A stretch of DNA of 64,000 nucleotides from an uncultured Prevotellaceae bacterium (GCA_900318885.1 ONMN01000003.1:62001-126000); one strand, 5' to 3'; positions 29,797-39,901 are shown, counted from the stretch's first letter. Notes: generated by a model from the sequence alone, not told the origin. Made by a program: numbers and translations.

Positions 29797-31209
29797 ATGA
29801 TGAAAAAACTTAGTAATATCATTGTAGCTGCAGCCGTGAGTTTCATGCTCACGGGCTGCGGCCTATATAATAAGTACGAAAAGACTGTAGAAGAACCCGC
29901 CGACGTGTTCGGCAGCAGTACGCTCGGCACTTCGGCCCCTATGGACGCTACCATTGCCGATTTGTCGTGGCGCGAGTTCTTCACCGACCCCTTGTTACAG
30001 AATCTTATAGAACAGGCTTTGTCCAACAATACCGACCTGAACACAGCCCGTATCAATATCGAGAAGAGCCAGATATCGCTGACGACCAAGAAATTGGCTT
30101 ATCTGCCCTCGTTATACTTCTCGCCTCAGGGCTCGCTGTACAGCTTCGACGGGGCCAAGCCCACCAAGAGCTATACCATCCCGTTGGATGTTTCTTGGGA
30201 TATCGACGTGTTCGGTTCCATCACCAACAAGAAGCGCGCTGCCAAGGCCGCACTGCTGCAGGCACAGATGACGGAGGAGTCTACCCGTTCCAACCTCATC
30301 AGCACCATCGCTCAGGAGTATTTCTATCTCCAGCTGCTCGACCGCGAATTGGAAATTCTCATCGAGACCGATAGTTTGTGGAAAGCTTCGCTGGAAACGA
30401 TGCAGGCTCTTTACGACAACGGACAAGCCTATTCAACGGCTGTCAACCAGCAAGAGTCGTCGTATCTCGACGTGAAGTTGCAGATTGCCTCTATGCGCCG
30501 CTACATACGTGCTACCGAGAACGAGATCTGCAGTCTGCTGTGCATCACCCCGCAGCATATCGAACGTACCCATTGGGGAGCAGAAGCCCAGTATCACTCA
30601 GCCACCGAAGGACAACGCTTATTCGAGGAGCGCTACTTGAAAATCGGTGTGCCAGCTATGATGCTGGAGCGTCGCCCGGACATCCGACTGGCTAACTACT
30701 ACATGGAGGAAGCCTTCTATAACGTTCAGGCTGCCCGCGCCGCCTTCTTCCCTAGCATCACACTGAATGGAGAGGTCGGATGGAGCAACAATAGCGGACT
30801 CGTCAATCCCGGCAAGCTGCTGTGGCAGGTTATGGGTTCACTCTCGCAGCCCATCTTTGCCCGTGGTCAGATCAAGGGAAATTACAAGACGGCCCAACTC
30901 ACCGAAGAGAACATGAAGAAGAAATATGTGCAGGCTGTCATCGACGCAGGTAACGCCGTGAACGAAGCCATTGCCGACTGCAAGACTGCCCGCGAGAAGC
31001 ACAACTATTATAATCGTCAAGTAGAGGTGCTGCACGAAGCATACGTCGGTACCCACGAGTTGATGGACAATGGTAAAGCCAGCTACATCGAAGTGCTCAC
31101 GGCACAGGAGTCGCTGCTCTCAGCACAGCTCAACGAGGCCGAGAACCTCTATCATGGTGCCCAGGGCGTCATCGCACTCTACATCGCTCTCGGCGGCGGT
31201 ACGAAGTAA
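29797..31209 (+). CDS. RND outer-membrane factor, NodT/OprM-type lipoprotein
   Basis: 470 residues with lipobox FMLTGC. The two repeated TolC/OEP domains are visible, with NTDLNTARINIEKSQ-type coiled helices and the family ending TYIEVLTAQESLLSAQLNEAENLYHGAQGVIALYIALGGG. It forms the outer-membrane channel of the tripartite pump with the two preceding genes. ATG at 29800 is an equally good start. The gene ends immediately before a heptamer array and shares a terminator with the convergent lpd gene. Confidence 0.93.
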   Translation: MMKKLSNIIVAAAVSFMLTGCGLYNKYEKTVEEPADVFGSSTLGTSAPMDATIADLSWREFFTDPLLQNLIEQALSNNTDLNTARINIEKSQISLTTKKLAYLPSLYFSPQGSLYSFDGAKPTKSYTIPLDVSWDIDVFGSITNKKRAAKAALLQAQMTEESTRSNLISTIAQEYFYLQLLDRELEILIETDSLWKASLETMQALYDNGQAYSTAVNQQESSYLDVKLQIASMRRYIRATENEICSLLCITPQHIERTHWGAEAQYHSATEGQRLFEERYLKIGVPAMMLERRPDIRLANYYMEEAFYNVQAARAAFFPSITLNGEVGWSNNSGLVNPGKLLWQVMGSLSQPIFARGQIKGNYKTAQLTEENMKKKYVQAVIDAGNAVNEAIADCKTAREKHNYYNRQVEVLHEAYVGTHELMDNGKASYIEVLTAQESLLSAQLNEAENLYHGAQGVIALYIALGGGTK

Positions 31210-31210
31210 C

Positions 31211-31238
31211 ATTGAACGTTGAACATTGAACGTTGAAC
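31211..31238. repeat. heptamer tandem repeat ATTGAAC/GTTGAAC x4
   Basis: Two alternating ATTGAAC-GTTGAAC pairs start one base after the stop codon of the outer-membrane factor. Confidence 0.9.
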
Positions 31239-31241
31239 GTT

Positions 31242-31269
31242 CTCTCTTTGAGAGTGTGGCGTTGCAATG
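31242..31269 (+). repeat. hairpin-plus-conserved-tail element, copy 2
   Basis: Arms CTCTC (31242-31246) and GAGAG (31250-31254) close a TTT loop, then TGTGGCGTTGCAATG. Tail identical to the element at 4382-4410 while the stem differs but stays paired. It lies 8 bases before a terminator. Confidence 0.7.
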
Positions 31270-31277
31270 CAATGATA

Positions 31278-31310
31278 ATTAAAGGCGGCTAATCAGTAGC
31301 CGCCTTTAAT
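31278..31310. terminator. bidirectional terminator between convergent genes
   Basis: Perfect 14-bp stem (31278-31291 with 31297-31310), loop ATCAG. The last codons and the stop of the minus-strand lpd gene lie inside the stem. Confidence 0.9.
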
Positions 31311-32584
31311 ATTTCGTTGAGTGTCGGGTGAATGTGCACCATGTCACGCAACTGGGCGACCGTGGTGTCACGACACATCAAGGCAGAGACCTCTTGAACG
31401 ATGTCGGCACTATGGGCACCATAGGCGTGGCAGCCAATGATGCGGTCGTCGACATCGGAGAAGAGTTTGAGCATACCCTCCGTTTCACCCATAGCGAGGG
31501 CTTTGCCGTTGGAGCGCCAGAAGGACTTGCGGCAGGAGTAGCCCGACGCTAACGCACCGGGAGTAGTGGAGGCCTTGAGGGCGTCCTCGGTGGGACCGAC
31601 GCAGGCGGCTTCAGGTTCGGTGAAGATAGCTGCAGGCATGATGTCGAAGCGGATGTTGTCCTTACGACCGAGAATGTGGTTGACGGCACGCACGGCCTGC
31701 ATCTCAGCAGCATGGGCCAGCATCTGCTTACCATTCACATCGCCAATGGCATAAAGGCCCGACGGAGAACCGTCGGGAACAGTGGCTACGCGGAAGTTTT
31801 CATCGACGGGAATGGGTGAATTGGCATTGGGTAAACCAATGCCCACTCGGTCGAGGCCAAGCCCTTCGGTGCGGGGGCGGCGACCAGTAGCCATGAGGAT
31901 GACGTCAGCATCGATGTCAGCGACGTTTTCCACGGCGGTCTTCATCTTGAAAGTGACGCCACGCTTCTCCATCGTCTTGCGCAGACGCTTGGCGATATCG
32001 CTATCGAGGGCCGGGAGGCATTCTTTCAGATACTCTATCACCGTCACCTCAGAACCGAAGCGGTTGAAGACCGAAGCGAACTCCATGCCGATGACGCCAG
32101 CACCGATAATGGCGAGGCGCTTGGGGAGGGTGTCAAGATTCAGCAAGCCTGTGCTGTCAACCACACGCGGGTCGTCAATGCCCTTGATGGGAAGCCATTT
32201 CGTCTCGGAGCCCGTGGCGATGATGATGTTTTTGGCAGCGACAGAATCGCTGCCCACACTGACGGTGTTAGCATCGACAAGCTGGGCACGGCCGCGAACC
32301 AGCGTGATGTTGGGATGCGAGAGGATGGTCTCAACACCAGCACGGAGCTGGGGTACAACCTGAGCCATACGTTCACGAGCCTCAGCAAACGTGGCACTAT
32401 GGACGTAGGTCTTCGTGGGAATGCACCCCACGTTCAGACATGTACCACCAACATTGTCGGCCTCGAAGATAATGACTTTCAACCCCTGCTTGGCGGCATA
32501 TTCAGCGGCGCGGTAACCGCCAGGTCCCGCGCCGATGACGAGAAGGTCGGCGGGAGAACCGCCAACCACAGTACTATTGTTCAT
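31289..32584 (-). CDS. lpd: dihydrolipoyl dehydrogenase (E3 / L-protein)
   Basis: 431 residues from ATG 32584. FAD-binding [17 protein letters not shown], redox disulfide GGTCLNVGC (Cys49 and Cys54), NAD-binding [15 protein letters not shown], and the dimer-interface HIHPTLNE with the catalytic His-Glu. It reoxidises dihydrolipoyl-GcvH to complete glycine cleavage, and may also serve 2-oxo-acid dehydrogenases. Last gene of the operon; overlaps the end of gcvPB by 11 bases. Its final codons form part of the terminator. Confidence 0.94.
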   Translation of the reverse strand: MNNSTVVGGSPADLLVIGAGPGGYRAAEYAAKQGLKVIIFEADNVGGTCLNVGCIPTKTYVHSATFAEARERMAQVVPQLRAGVETILSHPNITLVRGRAQLVDANTVSVGSDSVAAKNIIIATGSETKWLPIKGIDDPRVVDSTGLLNLDTLPKRLAIIGAGVIGMEFASVFNRFGSEVTVIEYLKECLPALDSDIAKRLRKTMEKRGVTFKMKTAVENVADIDADVILMATGRRPRTEGLGLDRVGIGLPNANSPIPVDENFRVATVPDGSPSGLYAIGDVNGKQMLAHAAEMQAVRAVNHILGRKDNIRFDIMPAAIFTEPEAACVGPTEDALKASTTPGALASGYSCRKSFWRSNGKALAMGETEGMLKLFSDVDDRIIGCHAYGAHSADIVQEVSALMCRDTTVAQLRDMVHIHPTLNEILKAATD

Positions 32585-33980
32585 CTTGCAATTGTTTATA
32601 CGTGGTGATAGGATGTTTGGCGGCCAGCACGTCATCAACACGTCCGATAGGTGTCGTATGTGGAGCTGACTTCACCAAATCCGGGTCGTTCTTAGCCTCT
32701 TCAGCAATCTGTCGCATCACGGAAATGAAGTCGTCAAGCGTCTCCTTCGACTCATTCTCCGTCGGTTCAATCATTAACGACTCATGGAAAAGCAGCGGGA
32801 AATAGATGGTCGGAGCATGATAGCCATAGTCCAACAGGCGCTTGGCAACATCCATCGTGGTGACACCTGTGCTCTTATCCTTCAGACCGTCGAACACGAA
32901 CTCATGACAGCACAGACCGTCGATGGGTAGTTCATAGACATCCTTCAAGGCCTCCTTGATATAGTTGGCATTGAGAACAGCCAACGGACCAACGTTCTTG
33001 ATCTGCTCACGGCCCAGCGAAAGGATATATGCGTAGGCACGCACCATTACAGCGAAATTGCCGTGATAAGGCGACACAAAGGGAAAGAACTCCTGCAAGC
33101 CCTCACGAACACCAACGGGACCTGAGCCAGGACCACCGCCGCCATGAGGCGTCGAGAACGTCTTATGCAGATTGATGTGCATCACGTCGAAGCCCATGTC
33201 GCCAGGACGGCAGGCACCCAACATAGGATTGAGGTTGGCACCATCGTAGTACATCAGACCACCACAGTCGTGGATGAGTTTTGCAATCTCAGGGATGCTG
33301 GTCTCGAAAAGACCCAGCGTATTGGGATTGGTCATCATCATGGCAGCGATGTTAGGACCTTCCAAAGAGACTAGACGTTCTAGATCTTCCAGATCAACCA
33401 GACCGTTCTTTGTCGATTTAACCTCAAGGATTTCCAAACCACAGACAGCAGCAGACGCAGGGTTTGTACCATGGGCCGAGTCGGGGACGATGACCTTTTT
33501 GCGCTGCATGTCACCACGCGAACGGTGGTAGTTGTCGATAACCATCAGACCCGTCAGTTCACCATGTGCACCGGCATAGGGCTTGAAGGTAAAATGAGCC
33601 AAACCGGTCAGTGCACACAACGAACGCTCCAACAGCATCACCAAGGCACGCGCACCCTCGACCGTATGGTCGGGCTGCAAGGGATGCAGGTTCTGGAACT
33701 GCGACAGGGCAGCCATCTCCTCGTTGATCTTGGGGTTGTACTTCATCGTACACGAACCCAGCGGATAGAAACCCGTATCAACACCAAAGTTATTGTTCGA
33801 AAGATTTGTATAATGGCGCACCACTGTCAGTTCGTCACACTCCGGCAACTGTGCATCCTCCGTACGGCGCAAATTCTGAGGTATCTTGTATTCGCCAAAG
33901 TTATTCTTGGGCAGGCTGTAGCCTTTGCGGCCTTCCTTAGAAAGCTCAAAAATCAGGTTTCCGTATAATCGATTGTTCAT
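32574..33980 (-). CDS. gcvPB: glycine dehydrogenase (decarboxylating) subunit 2, P-protein
   Basis: 468 residues. The PLP-binding lysine is in [21 protein letters not shown]; other family marks are [22 protein letters not shown] and [12 protein letters not shown]. With GcvPA it forms the split P-protein that decarboxylates glycine and loads aminomethyl onto GcvH lipoate. It starts 12 bases after gcvPA. Confidence 0.96.
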   Translation of the reverse strand: MNNRLYGNLIFELSKEGRKGYSLPKNNFGEYKIPQNLRRTEDAQLPECDELTVVRHYTNLSNNNFGVDTGFYPLGSCTMKYNPKINEEMAALSQFQNLHPLQPDHTVEGARALVMLLERSLCALTGLAHFTFKPYAGAHGELTGLMVIDNYHRSRGDMQRKKVIVPDSAHGTNPASAAVCGLEILEVKSTKNGLVDLEDLERLVSLEGPNIAAMMMTNPNTLGLFETSIPEIAKLIHDCGGLMYYDGANLNPMLGACRPGDMGFDVMHINLHKTFSTPHGGGGPGSGPVGVREGLQEFFPFVSPYHGNFAVMVRAYAYILSLGREQIKNVGPLAVLNANYIKEALKDVYELPIDGLCCHEFVFDGLKDKSTGVTTMDVAKRLLDYGYHAPTIYFPLLFHESLMIEPTENESKETLDDFISVMRQIAEEAKNDPDLVKSAPHTTPIGRVDDVLAAKHPITTYKQLQDEQ

Positions 33981-33992
33981 ATATGTATCCCT

Positions 33993-35324
33993 TTATCTTA
34001 TACCTTTATACATTGGCATGATTTCAACCATCCTGTCTATTTCTTCTTTGGAACGCTTCTCTGTTACGGCAAACATAATCTGGTCTTCATCGATTTTGAT
34101 ACCACCATGAATACCATTCATCAGCCAGAAGCCCTGAAGTTTATCCACATCACCATCGAATCGCACCACGAACTCATTGAAGAACGGCTTGTTGTAAACC
34201 TGATGGAAACGACCTGTCTTCAGCAGTTCGTCACAGAGATAATGAGCACCGGCATACGACAACTCGGCAGCCTCCTTCACGCCTTGCTTACCCATCAGTG
34301 ACATATAAATCGTCATCCACAGGGCCATGAGACTCTGATTACTACAAATGTTCGAGGTAGCCTTCTGACGACGGATATGCTGTTCGCGAGCCTGCAGGGT
34401 GAGCACAAAGGCACGCTGTCCACGATTGTCGAGCGTACGACCCACGATACGTCCTGGCATCTTACGAATGAGTTTCTCTGTACAGCACATATAGCCCACG
34501 TAGGGACCACCCCACTGCATGGGGATACCCAGCGACTGACCGTCGCCTACAGCAATATCAGCACCCCACTCGCCCGGTGTCTTCAACACGGCAAGGTCGG
34601 CAGCAACACTGTCCATGATAAACAGCGCCTTCTGTTCGTGACAAGCCTCAGCGAAGCCAGTGAAGTCTTCGATGATACCATAGACGTTAGGCTGTTGAAC
34701 GATGACACCGGCGACACCTCCTGTTGAAAGTTGAGAGTTGAGAGCTGAGAGTTTTGTTATGCCGTCTTCGACGGGTAACACAAGCAGTTCGATGCCCTGA
34801 TGCAGCGCATAGGTCTTAAGCACTTCGAGCGTATTGGGATTCATCGCTCCTGAAACTACCACTTTGTTCTGTTTCTTCCCAGCAGCGACAGCCATCATCA
34901 TGGCCTCAGCTGCAGCCGTAGTGCCGTCGTACATTGAGGCATTGGAGATGTCCATACCCGTGAGTTCAGTCATCATCGATTGGTACTCGAAGATGTAGTG
35001 CAGCGTACCCTGAGAGATTTCTGCCTGATACGGAGTATAGCTGGTCAAGAACTCCGAGCGCTGTAACAACTGCGGAATGACGGAAGGCGTATAGTGATCA
35101 TAGACACCCATACCGGCAAAGCATGTCAGCTGTCGGTTGCCTGAGCATAAGCGTTCGAAGTGCTGGCGCAATTCCTGCTCGCTCATCTCCGAAGGGAGCT
35201 GATAGTCACCCTTAAAGCGGATGCTGTCTGGGATTTGGGCATATAAGGCGTTGAGAGAATCGACGCCCACTCTTTCCAGCATTTTTCGCTGGTCATCCTC
35301 TGTATGAGGGAAATACTTATACAT
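33993..35324 (-). CDS. gcvPA: glycine dehydrogenase (decarboxylating) subunit 1, P-protein
   Basis: 443 residues. Family marks: FPHTEDDQRKML at the start, GMGVYDHYTPSVI, SMYDGTTAAAEAM, QQPNVYG, and GGPYVGYM. It pairs with GcvPB. A heptamer repeat (34723-34750) encodes LSALNSQLS at about residues 192-200, in the linker before the conserved VIVQQPN segment; the repeat has been absorbed in frame in a metabolic enzyme. It follows gcvH by 42 bases. Confidence 0.95.
   Translation of the reverse strand: MYKYFPHTEDDQRKMLERVGVDSLNALYAQIPDSIRFKGDYQLPSEMSEQELRQHFERLCSGNRQLTCFAGMGVYDHYTPSVIPQLLQRSEFLTSYTPYQAEISQGTLHYIFEYQSMMTELTGMDISNASMYDGTTAAAEAMMMAVAAGKKQNKVVVSGAMNPNTLEVLKTYALHQGIELLVLPVEDGITKLSALNSQLSTGGVAGVIVQQPNVYGIIEDFTGFAEACHEQKALFIMDSVAADLAVLKTPGEWGADIAVGDGQSLGIPMQWGGPYVGYMCCTEKLIRKMPGRIVGRTLDNRGQRAFVLTLQAREQHIRRQKATSNICSNQSLMALWMTIYMSLMGKQGVKEAAELSYAGAHYLCDELLKTGRFHQVYNKPFFNEFVVRFDGDVDKLQGFWLMNGIHGGIKIDEDQIMFAVTEKRSKEEIDRMVEIMPMYKGIR
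34723..34750. repeat. heptamer tandem repeat GTTGAGA-type x4 inside gcvPA
   Basis: Units GTTGAAA, GTTGAGA, GTTGAGA, GCTGAGA head to tail, within a coding region. Confidence 0.88.
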
Positions 35325-35366
35325 ATTCGTAATAACGGAATATCGGTATAACGGTATAACGACTAT

Positions 35367-35747
35367 TTATTTCTCACAGAAGGCTGCATAGGCCTTGGCA
35401 TCCATCAAGTTGTCGAGGTCACCCATGTCGCTAAGCTGCACTTTGATAATCCAGTTCTCGAAAGCATCTTGATTAATAAGTTCAGGGGTATCTTCAAGAT
35501 TCTCATTGATTTCAACAACAGTACCACTGACAGGAGAAATAAGGTCGCTGGCAGCCTTAACACTCTCAACAGCACCAAACTCCTCACCTGCCGTTACCTC
35601 GTCATCCACTTCGGGCATATCCACATACACCACATTGCCTAATGCATTCTGAGCATAGTCTGTGATACCAACGAAACCATAGTCACCTTCTACTCTTACA
35701 AACTCGTGGGACTCAGAGTAGTAGAGTCCTTCCAATACTTTTGCCAT
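35367..35747 (-). CDS. gcvH: glycine cleavage H protein
   Basis: 126 residues, the normal length. The lipoylated lysine is Lys64 in GAVESVKAASDL; the fold is continued by SPVSGTVVEINE. It shuttles the aminomethyl group between P-, T- and L-proteins. It starts 6 bases after gcvT ends, in the operon that begins with its likely lipoylating ligase lplA. Confidence 0.97.
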   Translation of the reverse strand: MAKVLEGLYYSESHEFVRVEGDYGFVGITDYAQNALGNVVYVDMPEVDDEVTAGEEFGAVESVKAASDLISPVSGTVVEINENLEDTPELINQDAFENWIIKVQLSDMGDLDNLMDAKAYAAFCEK

Positions 35748-35753
35748 ACTATT

Positions 35754-36839
35754 TTATTTTTTATAGTTTTTATTATAAAATTGTTTCTTTACTACTTTTC
35801 CAGAGAATACCTTCTTGCGGATTTGGATATCCACCTCGGTGTCGAGTTTGGTGAACTGCGCATCAATGAGTGCCATGCAGACGCTCTTGTCTGTCGAAAT
35901 GGTATGATATCCGGTGGTCACCTCACCAATAGGCTGCCCATCCTTCAGCACCACATATCCATGACGCGGAATTGCCTTATCATTCAATTCGATACCTACC
36001 AGTTTCTTTGCCGGACCTTCTTCCTTCTGACGGGCCAAAGCGTCTTTGCCGATGAACTCATCTTTATCAAGTTTGACAAAGATGCCCAAACCAGCCATGA
36101 TGGGAGTAATCTCTGCCGACAGTTCGTCGCCATAGAGCGGGAGACCAACCTCAAAGCGCAAAGTATCACGGCAGCCCAGTCCACAGGGCTTACAGCGTCC
36201 CGATGCCACCAGCTTATCCCAACACTCATTAATACAAATAGGTGCAGCATAGATTTCAAACCCATCCTCACCCGTATAGCCAGTACGTGAAATGATAACA
36301 TCCCCTATCTGTTTGAAGGTATAGAATGTCAGGTCGGAACCATCGATTCCCAACACATCTTTCATCACTTGTTCCGATTCAGGTCCCTGAACAGCCAATT
36401 CACCATAAGAGTCACTCTGGTGGTCGAGCTTGACATTATAGTTTTTGCTGTGCTCCTGAATCCACTCCCAGTCTTTATCAATATTTGCGGCATTGATAAC
36501 AAGGAAGAATTCGTTTTCGCCGCATTTGTAAACCAACAGGTCGTCCACCACGCCGCCATTCTCGTAGCACATCATACCATAGAGGATCTTTCCTGCAGGC
36601 ATGCCTGTGACGTCGTTGGTGAAAATATGATTAACATAACGCTCAGCATCAGGTCCAGTGATGAGTACTTCGCCCATATGGCTCACGTCGAACACACCGC
36701 ACGATTGGCGTACAGCCTGATGTTCGTCCACAATGCCACTATACTGGATGGGCATCTCGAAACCGCCAAAAGGCGACATCAAAGCTCCCAAAGCTACGTG
36801 TTTGTCATAGAGACAGGTCTTTTTGTTTTCCATAAACAT
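35754..36839 (-). CDS. gcvT: aminomethyltransferase (T-protein)
   Basis: 361 residues. MSPFGGFEMPIQYSG, CGVFDVSHMGEV, LAVQGPESEQVM and SRTGYTGEDGFEIY are the family marks. It transfers the methylene from GcvH to tetrahydrofolate, releasing ammonia. ATG 36833 (MENKKTC) is an equally likely start. Seven bases separate it from lplA. Confidence 0.96.
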   Translation of the reverse strand: MFMENKKTCLYDKHVALGALMSPFGGFEMPIQYSGIVDEHQAVRQSCGVFDVSHMGEVLITGPDAERYVNHIFTNDVTGMPAGKILYGMMCYENGGVVDDLLVYKCGENEFFLVINAANIDKDWEWIQEHSKNYNVKLDHQSDSYGELAVQGPESEQVMKDVLGIDGSDLTFYTFKQIGDVIISRTGYTGEDGFEIYAAPICINECWDKLVASGRCKPCGLGCRDTLRFEVGLPLYGDELSAEITPIMAGLGIFVKLDKDEFIGKDALARQKEEGPAKKLVGIELNDKAIPRHGYVVLKDGQPIGEVTTGYHTISTDKSVCMALIDAQFTKLDTEVDIQIRKKVFSGKVVKKQFYNKNYKK

Positions 36840-36846
36840 ATTTATT

Positions 36847-37839
36847 TTATTCCGTTAATAATCTTACAAAATCTTCCGTCATGAGATTCATGATAATATC
36901 ATCGATACGGTCGGGCAAGCGGCTCCACAATGCACTTCTCGTCAGGGGTACGCCCTTTAGTATATCCAGCAGGCCATGATCCAAATCACCTACAAGGAAG
37001 TAATCACCCATGAGGTTTACACGCTGGATAACACCATTTTTCAAGGCTATGCGAGCCTCAAATTCACCCACGCCTTCGATACGACGCTTCTTGACAATGG
37101 TGTATTGGGGATTCTTACCATAGATAAAGTCGTCGAACAGGTACTCCTTTTCTATTTCCCGTACATGCTGGATGTCATCGTCCGTCAACATCAACTCCCC
37201 GTCGCAAAGCGTCTTACGGACATGATCCTTAAACTCGTCGAGTGTCAACGTCGTATAGTCCTTTAGCAGCGCAACACGCTGGCGAACACTGGCCACACCT
37301 TTTGATAACAGCTTAGCACTGGAAGGTGTGATAGAACCCACCATATTGAGCATGTCCGTGTCGTAGAGCATGGTGCCATGGACGATGCTACGACCTGGAT
37401 GGTGTTCGGTTCTTGCCACAGGCTTATAGAATGCCGTGCCAGAAACCTTCTTGTTGCCAATCATCACGTCGTTTCGTCGCGACCCAGAAGCATCAACACC
37501 TAGTTTCTGTAACATCAGCACCACCATACTGATATAGCGATTGAAAGTAAATCCCACCTGGTCGTCGGCTGTAATATAAGACATCATGACATTGTTCATG
37601 TCAGCATAAACACAGCCTCCACCACTCTTACGACGAAACATCTGGATGTTATGTGAACGGCAGTAGTCCATGTTCACCTCATTCTCTATCAACTGATTAC
37701 GTCCGAAGATAACGCTCGGCTTCACCTGCCACATAAAGAAATAGTCGGCAGGCGCCAGTTGGCGTGCCACATACTCCTCTAAGGCCAGATAAAACGAGAG
37801 TTGGCGTATCTCGTCGCTGGGTAGTGAGACGTAAATCAT
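36847..37839 (-). CDS. lplA: lipoate-protein ligase A
   Basis: 330 residues with the ligase signature FRRKSGGGCVYAD, the lysine motif NDVMIGNKKVSGTAF, and HGTMLYDTDM, followed by a C-terminal accessory domain (about 240-330). It attaches free lipoate to GcvH by an ATP-dependent reaction. It heads the operon lplA-gcvT-gcvH-gcvPA-gcvPB-lpd, so the enzyme and its target are made together. Confidence 0.93.
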   Translation of the reverse strand: MIYVSLPSDEIRQLSFYLALEEYVARQLAPADYFFMWQVKPSVIFGRNQLIENEVNMDYCRSHNIQMFRRKSGGGCVYADMNNVMMSYITADDQVGFTFNRYISMVVLMLQKLGVDASGSRRNDVMIGNKKVSGTAFYKPVARTEHHPGRSIVHGTMLYDTDMLNMVGSITPSSAKLLSKGVASVRQRVALLKDYTTLTLDEFKDHVRKTLCDGELMLTDDDIQHVREIEKEYLFDDFIYGKNPQYTIVKKRRIEGVGEFEARIALKNGVIQRVNLMGDYFLVGDLDHGLLDILKGVPLTRSALWSRLPDRIDDIIMNLMTEDFVRLLTE

Positions 37840-37861
37840 CGCGTTTTCAGTTATTACAGCG

Positions 37862-37893
37862 CAAAGATATAAAGAAAATATGCAAAAACCAAG
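37862..37893 (-). promoter_or_regulatory. promoter of the glycine-cleavage operon, CTTG-N20-TATCTTTG
   Basis: On the minus strand: CTTG at 37893-37890, TATCTTTG at 37869-37862, 20 bases apart, 23 bases before the lplA ATG. The leader is too short for a glycine riboswitch. Confidence 0.75.
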
Positions 37894-37993
37894 AAAATTC
37901 CATAAATATTTTGTTAATCAACCCTTTTTCATTATCTTTGACTAACGTCGAAGATACTTTCGCTTGGAAATTATAAAATAAATTGATATTTAT

Positions 37994-38024
37994 TTTGTAT
38001 TTCGCTCGCTTATTCGTATCTTTG
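37994..38024 (+). promoter_or_regulatory. promoter of the dxs operon, TTTG-N19-TATCTTTG
   Basis: TTTG at 37994-37997 and TATCTTTG at 38017-38024 with the ideal 19-base spacing; divergent from the lplA promoter. Confidence 0.88.
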
Positions 38025-38044
38025 CAGACAAAATCGTAAATACT

Positions 38045-39901
38045 GTGGAATTATTAAAGAAAATTAAATATCCAGAGGACCTACGGACACTGACTGTTGA
38101 CGAGTTGCCAGAGTTGTGTCGTGAATTGCGAGAAGACATTGTCAAGGAGCTCTCTGTCAATCCCGGACATTTAGCGTCAAGCCTTGGCGCTACGGAGATT
38201 ACCGTAGCCTTGCACTATGTTTACAACACCCCTGAAGACCGTATTGTTTGGGATGTAGGACATCAGGCCTATGGTCACAAGATACTGACAGGACGACGGG
38301 AAAAGTTCAACACGAATCGCAAATTGGGCGGTATCCGTCCTTTCCCCTCACCTGAGGAGAGTGAGTACGACACATTTATGTGTGGTCACGCCTCGAACAG
38401 TATCTCTGCTGCGCTGGGAATGGCCGTTGCCGCCAAGGGGACAGACCGCAAAGTAGTAGCCGTCATTGGTGACGGTGCCATGTCAGGCGGACTGGCCTAT
38501 GAGGGATTGAACAACGTCTCCTCAACTGACAACGACATCCTCATCGTTCTCAACGACAACAACATGTCTATCGACCGTGCCGTGGGAGGCATGCAGGAGT
38601 ATCTGCTGTCACTTTCCACCAACGAGACCTATAATGCCCTGCGTTTTAAGTTGACCAGTTGGCTTCACAGGAAAGGACTCTTCGAAGATGACCGCCGACG
38701 CGGAATGATTCGTCTGACCAACGCCTTGAAATCGGCCATCTCCCACCAACAAAATGTGTTCGAGGGTATGGACATCCGTTATTTTGGTCCGTTTAACGGT
38801 CACGATGTCAAAGAATTGGTGCGTATCCTGCGGCAGCTGAAGGATATGAAAGGTCCAAAACTGCTCCATCTGCACACACAGAAAGGACACGGCTATGCCC
38901 CTGCTGAAAAAGATGTCACCGTATGGCACGCCCCAGGCAAATTCGACGTCGAGACAGGTAAACGACAGGTAAAAGACGACAACAACTGTCCTCCACGTTT
39001 TCAGGATGTCTTCGGCGAGACGTTACTTGAGCTGGCACGCCAGAATCCCAAGATAGTTGGTATTACTCCTGCCATGCCAACCGGCTGCTCGATGAATATC
39101 ATGATGCAAGAGATGCCAGAACGCACCTTCGATGTAGGCATTGCTGAGGGACATGCTGTGACTTTCTCCGGTGGATTGGCCAAAGAGGGCCTGCAGCCTT
39201 TCTGTAACATCTACAGTGCCTTTGCCCAGCGAGCTTTTGACAATATCATCCACGACGTAGCCATTCTTAAGCTCAACGTCGTGCTATGTTTAGACCGTGC
39301 AGGAATCGTAGGCGAGGATGGTCCCACTCATCATGGTGCCTTTGATATGGCAGCACTGCGGCCCATTCCCAACCTGACGATTGCATCACCCATGGACGAG
39401 CATGAACTACGCCGTTTGATGTATACAGCCCAATTGCCCGACAAAGGACCGTTTGTCATCCGTTATCCCAGAGGATGTGGTTCACTGGTTGACTGGCGCT
39501 GTCCGCTGGAAGCAATCCCTGTTGGCAAAGGCCGTAAGCTGAAAGACGGCAGTGAAGTGGCTGTCATTACTATCGGTCCGATAGGGACTTCTGCTGCGGA
39601 AGTGATTGCCGACAATTCTGCTGTAGCCCACTATGACCTGCGCTTCCTGAAGCCTTTGGATGAAGACTTGCTCCATGAGATAGGCCGTAAGTTCAAGAAG
39701 ATTATCACCATCGAGGATGGTGTGCGCAACGGCGGTATGGGTTCAGCCGTTATGGAATGGATGAGCGACCATAGTTACCAGCCTGTCATCCATCGTCTCG
39801 GACTGCCCGACAACTTTGTTGAACATGGTAAGGTCAGCGAGTTGCAGGCCATCGTCGGTATTGACAAAGAAAGTATCAAGAAAGAGATATTAAGCATATG
39901 A
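38045..39901 (+). CDS. dxs: 1-deoxy-D-xylulose-5-phosphate synthase
   Basis: 618 residues starting at GTG 38045, 21 bases after the -7 box, with no ATG available between promoter and the first conserved residues. Thiamine-diphosphate motif [16 protein letters not shown] to NDNNMSID, transketolase pyrimidine domain with [17 protein letters not shown] and [18 protein letters not shown]. It condenses pyruvate with glyceraldehyde-3-phosphate, the first step of the MEP isoprenoid pathway. It overlaps trkA by ATGA. Confidence 0.95.
   Translation: MELLKKIKYPEDLRTLTVDELPELCRELREDIVKELSVNPGHLASSLGATEITVALHYVYNTPEDRIVWDVGHQAYGHKILTGRREKFNTNRKLGGIRPFPSPEESEYDTFMCGHASNSISAALGMAVAAKGTDRKVVAVIGDGAMSGGLAYEGLNNVSSTDNDILIVLNDNNMSIDRAVGGMQEYLLSLSTNETYNALRFKLTSWLHRKGLFEDDRRRGMIRLTNALKSAISHQQNVFEGMDIRYFGPFNGHDVKELVRILRQLKDMKGPKLLHLHTQKGHGYAPAEKDVTVWHAPGKFDVETGKRQVKDDNNCPPRFQDVFGETLLELARQNPKIVGITPAMPTGCSMNIMMQEMPERTFDVGIAEGHAVTFSGGLAKEGLQPFCNIYSAFAQRAFDNIIHDVAILKLNVVLCLDRAGIVGEDGPTHHGAFDMAALRPIPNLTIASPMDEHELRRLMYTAQLPDKGPFVIRYPRGCGSLVDWRCPLEAIPVGKGRKLKDGSEVAVITIGPIGTSAAEVIADNSAVAHYDLRFLKPLDEDLLHEIGRKFKKIITIEDGVRNGGMGSAVMEWMSDHSYQPVIHRLGLPDNFVEHGKVSELQAIVGIDKESIKKEILSI

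Noticed and set aside
37840..38044. Glycine riboswitch before the glycine-cleavage operon
   Set aside because: The leader from the -7 box to the lplA ATG is about 20 bases, too short for an aptamer.
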